Source: Brachionus manjavacas (lineage: Eukaryota > Rotifera > Eurotatoria > Ploima > Brachionidae). From it: a stretch of 64,000 bases of DNA. The notes beneath the pieces are model-generated. The model worked only from the letters and a program-made list of their open reading frames with translations, was not told the origin of the DNA and ran no database searches. The first letter of the stretch is position 1, and each line of letters starts with the position of its first letter. The stretch covers positions 620,001-684,000 of the forward strand of contig JAHQIY010000030.1 in NCBI GenBank assembly GCA_019054805.1, given 5' to 3'. Positions 61,906 to 64,000 of the stretch are shown piece after piece. A program made the translations under genes and the position numbers.

Positions 61906-62832
61906 TTAATCAAGCTTTTCATTAGAAATTAAGGTAAAAACTGGTCGCTATTTCACTCAAGTTTTCCTAGAGTAAAGAAATAAGTAAATTGACGCCTCGT
62001 GAATCAAATTGTTCATTAGAAAATAAAGAAAAAATCAACGCTTTGTCACTCAAGTTGTCAATAAGTAAAGAAATAAGTAAATTTTGCATCGTCAATCAAG
62101 CTGTACATTAGAAATAAAGAAAAAATTGACGCTTTGTCACTCAAGTTGTCAATAAGTCAAGAAAAAAGTAAATTATCGCCTCGTTAATCAAGCTTTTCAT
62201 TAGAAATTAAGGTAAAAACTGGTCGCTATTTCACTCAAGTTTTTCTAGAGTAAAGAAATAAGTAAATTCACGCCTCGTGAATCAAATTAGTCATACTAAA
62301 AGTAATAAGTAAATTACCGCCTTGTAAATCAAGTTTTCCATTAGAAAATTAGGTAAAAAATCAACGCTTTGTCACTCAAGTTGTCAATAAGTCAAGAAAA
62401 AAGTAAATTATCGCCTCGTTAATCAAGCTTTTCATTAGAAAATAGGGTAAAAAATCAACGTTTTGTCACTCAAAGTTTCATAAGTAAAGAAATAAGTAAA
62501 TTTTGCATCGTCAATCAAGCTGTACATTAGAAATAAAGAAAAAATTGACGCTTTGTCACTCAAGTTGTCAATAAGTCAAGAAAAAAGTAAATTATCGCCT
62601 CGTTAATCAAGCTTTTCATTAGAAATTAAGGTAAAAACTGGTCGCTATTTCACTCAAGTTTTCCTAGAGTAAAGAAATAAGTAAATTGACGCCTCGTGAA
62701 TCAAATTGTTCATTAGAAAATAAAGTAAAAATTGAGGCTTTGTCACTCAAGTTGTCAATATGTCAAGAAAAAAGTAAATTATCGCCTCGTTAATCAAGCT
62801 TTTCATTAGAAAATAGGGTAAAAAATCAACGC

Positions 62833-62923
62833 TTTGTCACTCAAGTTGTCAATAAGTAAAGAAATAAGTAAATTTTGCATCGTCAATCAAGCTGTACATT
62901 AGAAATAAAGAAAAAATTGACGC
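62833..62923 (-). repeat. Representative B monomer, 91 bp
   Basis: This unit runs from TTTGTCACTC to the next TTTGTCACTC. It contains AAGTTGTCAATAAG, TTTTGCATCGTCAATC, AAGCTGTACATTAG and AATTGACGC. It contains two CpG sites (GACGC and ATCGT). Confidence 0.93.
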
Positions 62924-64000
62924 TTTGTCACTCAAGTTGTCAATAAGTCAAGAAAAAAGTAAATTATCGCCTCGTTAATCAAGCTTTTCATTAGAAATTA
63001 AGTTAAAAACTGGTCGCTATTTCACTCAAGTTTTCCTAGAGTAAAGAAATAAGTAAATTGACGTCCCGTGAATCAAATTGTTCATACGAAAAGTAATAAG
63101 TAAATTACCGCTTTGTAAATCAAGTTTTCCATTAGAAAATTAGGTAAAAAATCAACGCTTTGTCACTCAAGTTGTCAATAAGTAAAGAAATAAGTTAATT
63201 TACTCCTGGTTAATCAAGCTGTTCATTAGAAAATAAGGTAAAATATGAAGCTTTGTCACTCAAGTTGACAATAGGTAAAGAAATTAGATTATTTTCGCCT
63301 GGTCAATCAAGCTGTTCATTAGAGAATAGGGTAAAAAATCAACGCTTTGTCACTCGAGTTGTCAATAAGTAAAGAAAAAAGTAAATTTGGCATCGTCAAT
63401 CAAGCTGTACATTAGAAATAAAGAAAAATCAACGCTTTGTCACTCAAATTGTCAATTAGTAAAGAAATAAGTAAATTTTGCATCGTCAATCAAGCTGTAC
63501 ATTAGAAATAAAGAAAAAATTGACGCTTTGTCACTCAAGTTGTCAATAAGTAAAGAAAAAAGTGAATTTGGCATCGTCAATCAAGCTGTGCATTTGAAAT
63601 AAATAAAAAAAAAAGACGCTTTGTCACTCAAGTTTTCAATAAGTAAAGAAATAAGTAAATTTGGCATCGTCAATCAAGCTGTACATTAGAAATAAAGAAA
63701 AAATCAACGCTTTGTCACTCAAAATGTCAATAAGTAAAGAAATATGTTAATTTACGCCTGGTCAATAAAGCTGTTCATTAGAAAATAAAGTAAAAAATTA
63801 CGCTTTGTCACTCAAGTTGTCAATAAGTAAAGAAATATGTTAATTTACGCCTGGTCAATAAAGCTGTTCATTAGAAAATAAAGTAAAAATTGACGCTTTG
63901 TCACTCAAGTTGTCAATTAGTAAAGAAAAAAGTAAATTTGGCATCGTCAATCAAGCTGTACATTAGAAAATAAGGTAAAATATGAAGCTTTGTCACTCAA

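Larger units (their letters stand above)
45396..63200 (-). repeat. B higher-order units: A-like monomer coupled to a 46-bp half-monomer
   Basis: An A-like monomer (ACTGGTCGCTATTTCAC with TTTTCCTAGAGTAAAG) begins near 45,398, 45,815, 46,231, 46,830, 47,799, 48,309, 49,003, 49,514, 50,209, 50,630, 51,414, 52,018, 52,805, 53,039, 53,639, 54,423, 54,658, 55,346, 55,858, 56,645, 57,529, 58,226, 59,389, 60,086, 60,965, 61,942, 62,220, 62,639 and 63,011. In all but two (61,942 and 62,639) it is followed by TTCATACGAAAAGTAATAAG, which lacks 46 bp present in full monomers. Intervals of about 235-1,165 bp show that unit length varies. The pair is the best landmark for phasing the B array. Confidence 0.88.
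1..64000. repeat. Continuous satellite DNA array of 91-95 bp monomers filling the window
   Basis: Every stretch I examined is a variant of one monomer of about 91-95 bp, head to tail apart from one orientation switch. The core shared by all subfamilies reads ACAGCTTGATTTACGAGGC (or its reverse complement), followed by an AAATTTACTTATTTC-like tract. One representative A monomer (10,247-10,341) has 41 T, 27 A, 16 C and 11 G; one representative B monomer (62,833-62,923) has 39 A, 26 T, 14 G and 12 C. No unique flank is reached at either edge, so the true array is longer. No gene, tRNA, rRNA, LTR, transposase or poly-A retroelement insertion is visible. Array size and higher-order structure are typical of eukaryotic centromeric, pericentromeric or subtelomeric satellites. 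The species and the chromosomal location cannot be read from the sequence. Confidence 0.98.
44211..64000 (-). repeat. Satellite subfamily B array
   Basis: Monomers of 91-93 bp share the A core but differ at fixed sites: TGACGCTTTGTCACTC instead of TGGTCGCTTTGTCACT, AAGTTGTCAATAAG in the switch segment, and GCATCGTCAATC or GCCTGGTCAATC instead of GCCTCGTAAATC. Identity to A is roughly 80% by eye. Monomer types are ordered into long variable higher-order units that contain one A-like monomer and one half-monomer. A poly-A variant AAATAAATAAAAAAAAAAG tags units near 48,205, 48,714, 49,917, 51,027, 52,421, 54,041, 55,063, 56,261, 57,138, 58,028, 59,005 and 63,599. The array continues beyond the window. 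Confidence 0.96.

Noticed and set aside
1..64000. CRISPR array
   Set aside because: The repetition is continuous with no unique spacers and no repeat-spacer alternation; the period of 91-95 bp is simply that of the monomer.
1..64000. LTR, LINE, SINE or DNA transposon insertions
   Set aside because: I saw no sequence outside the monomer family, no target-site duplication, no terminal inverted repeat other than the satellite inversion, and no reverse transcriptase or transposase motifs.
1..64000. CENP-B-box-like motif
   Set aside because: I looked for the TTCG....A..CGGG pattern. TTCGAA occurs in many monomers (CATTCGAAAATAAGG), but the CGGG half is absent, so no canonical box can be claimed.
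1..64000. Promoters, TATA boxes, AATAAA signals and terminators
   Set aside because: Such strings are present in nearly every monomer because of the 72% AT composition and carry no information without a transcription unit.

Overview
The whole 64 kb window is satellite DNA. I found no unique sequence, no credible protein-coding gene, no RNA gene and no recognisable transposon. A single AT-rich monomer of about 91-95 bp (about 28% GC in the monomers I counted by hand) is repeated roughly 680 times and runs past both window edges. An array this long, with higher-order repeats, an orientation switch and two diverged subfamilies, points to a eukaryotic heterochromatic region such as a centromere, pericentromere, subtelomere or sex/B chromosome. 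I cannot name the species. CpG is not depleted in the monomer, which argues weakly against a heavily CpG-methylated vertebrate-type genome.

Layout. (1) 1-23,784: subfamily A, with the T-rich strand on +. Several higher-order families occur in it: a 569-bp hexamer (1.47-2.83 kb), a 1.1-kb block duplicated 3.1-3.2 kb apart (1-1,078 and 3,118-4,291), a 2.9-kb duplication (from 5,562 and from 8,427) whose first copy carries several internal deletions, 283-bp trimers and a 576-bp hexamer (11.2-19.4 kb), and a 379-bp tetramer (19.5-22 kb). (2) 23,785-23,792: a sharp orientation switch. (3) 23,793-about 44,210: subfamily A in the opposite orientation, with its own expansions (281-283-bp trimers, 665- and 668-bp heptamers, a 2.58-kb duplication, a 562-bp hexamer, 188-bp dimers). 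(4) About 44,210-64,000: subfamily B in the same minus orientation. It starts with a degenerate edge of about 1.2 kb and then becomes a complex array in which an A-like monomer plus a 46-bp half-monomer recurs about 27 times.

The monomer has a conserved core (ACAGCTTGATTTACGAGGC followed by an AAATTTACTTATTTC-like tract) and a 19-bp segment that switches between two states in A. The B version of that segment looks like a mosaic of the two A states. Apparent open frames of 60-122 codons are by-products of the 94-95-bp period: 95 is not a multiple of three, so each monomer is read in a new frame. There is no pathway or operon to describe. What the window records is the history of the array: unequal exchange, nested duplication, deletion inside monomers, and one inversion or fold-back event. 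All coordinates and identities were read by eye and should be confirmed by self-alignment.
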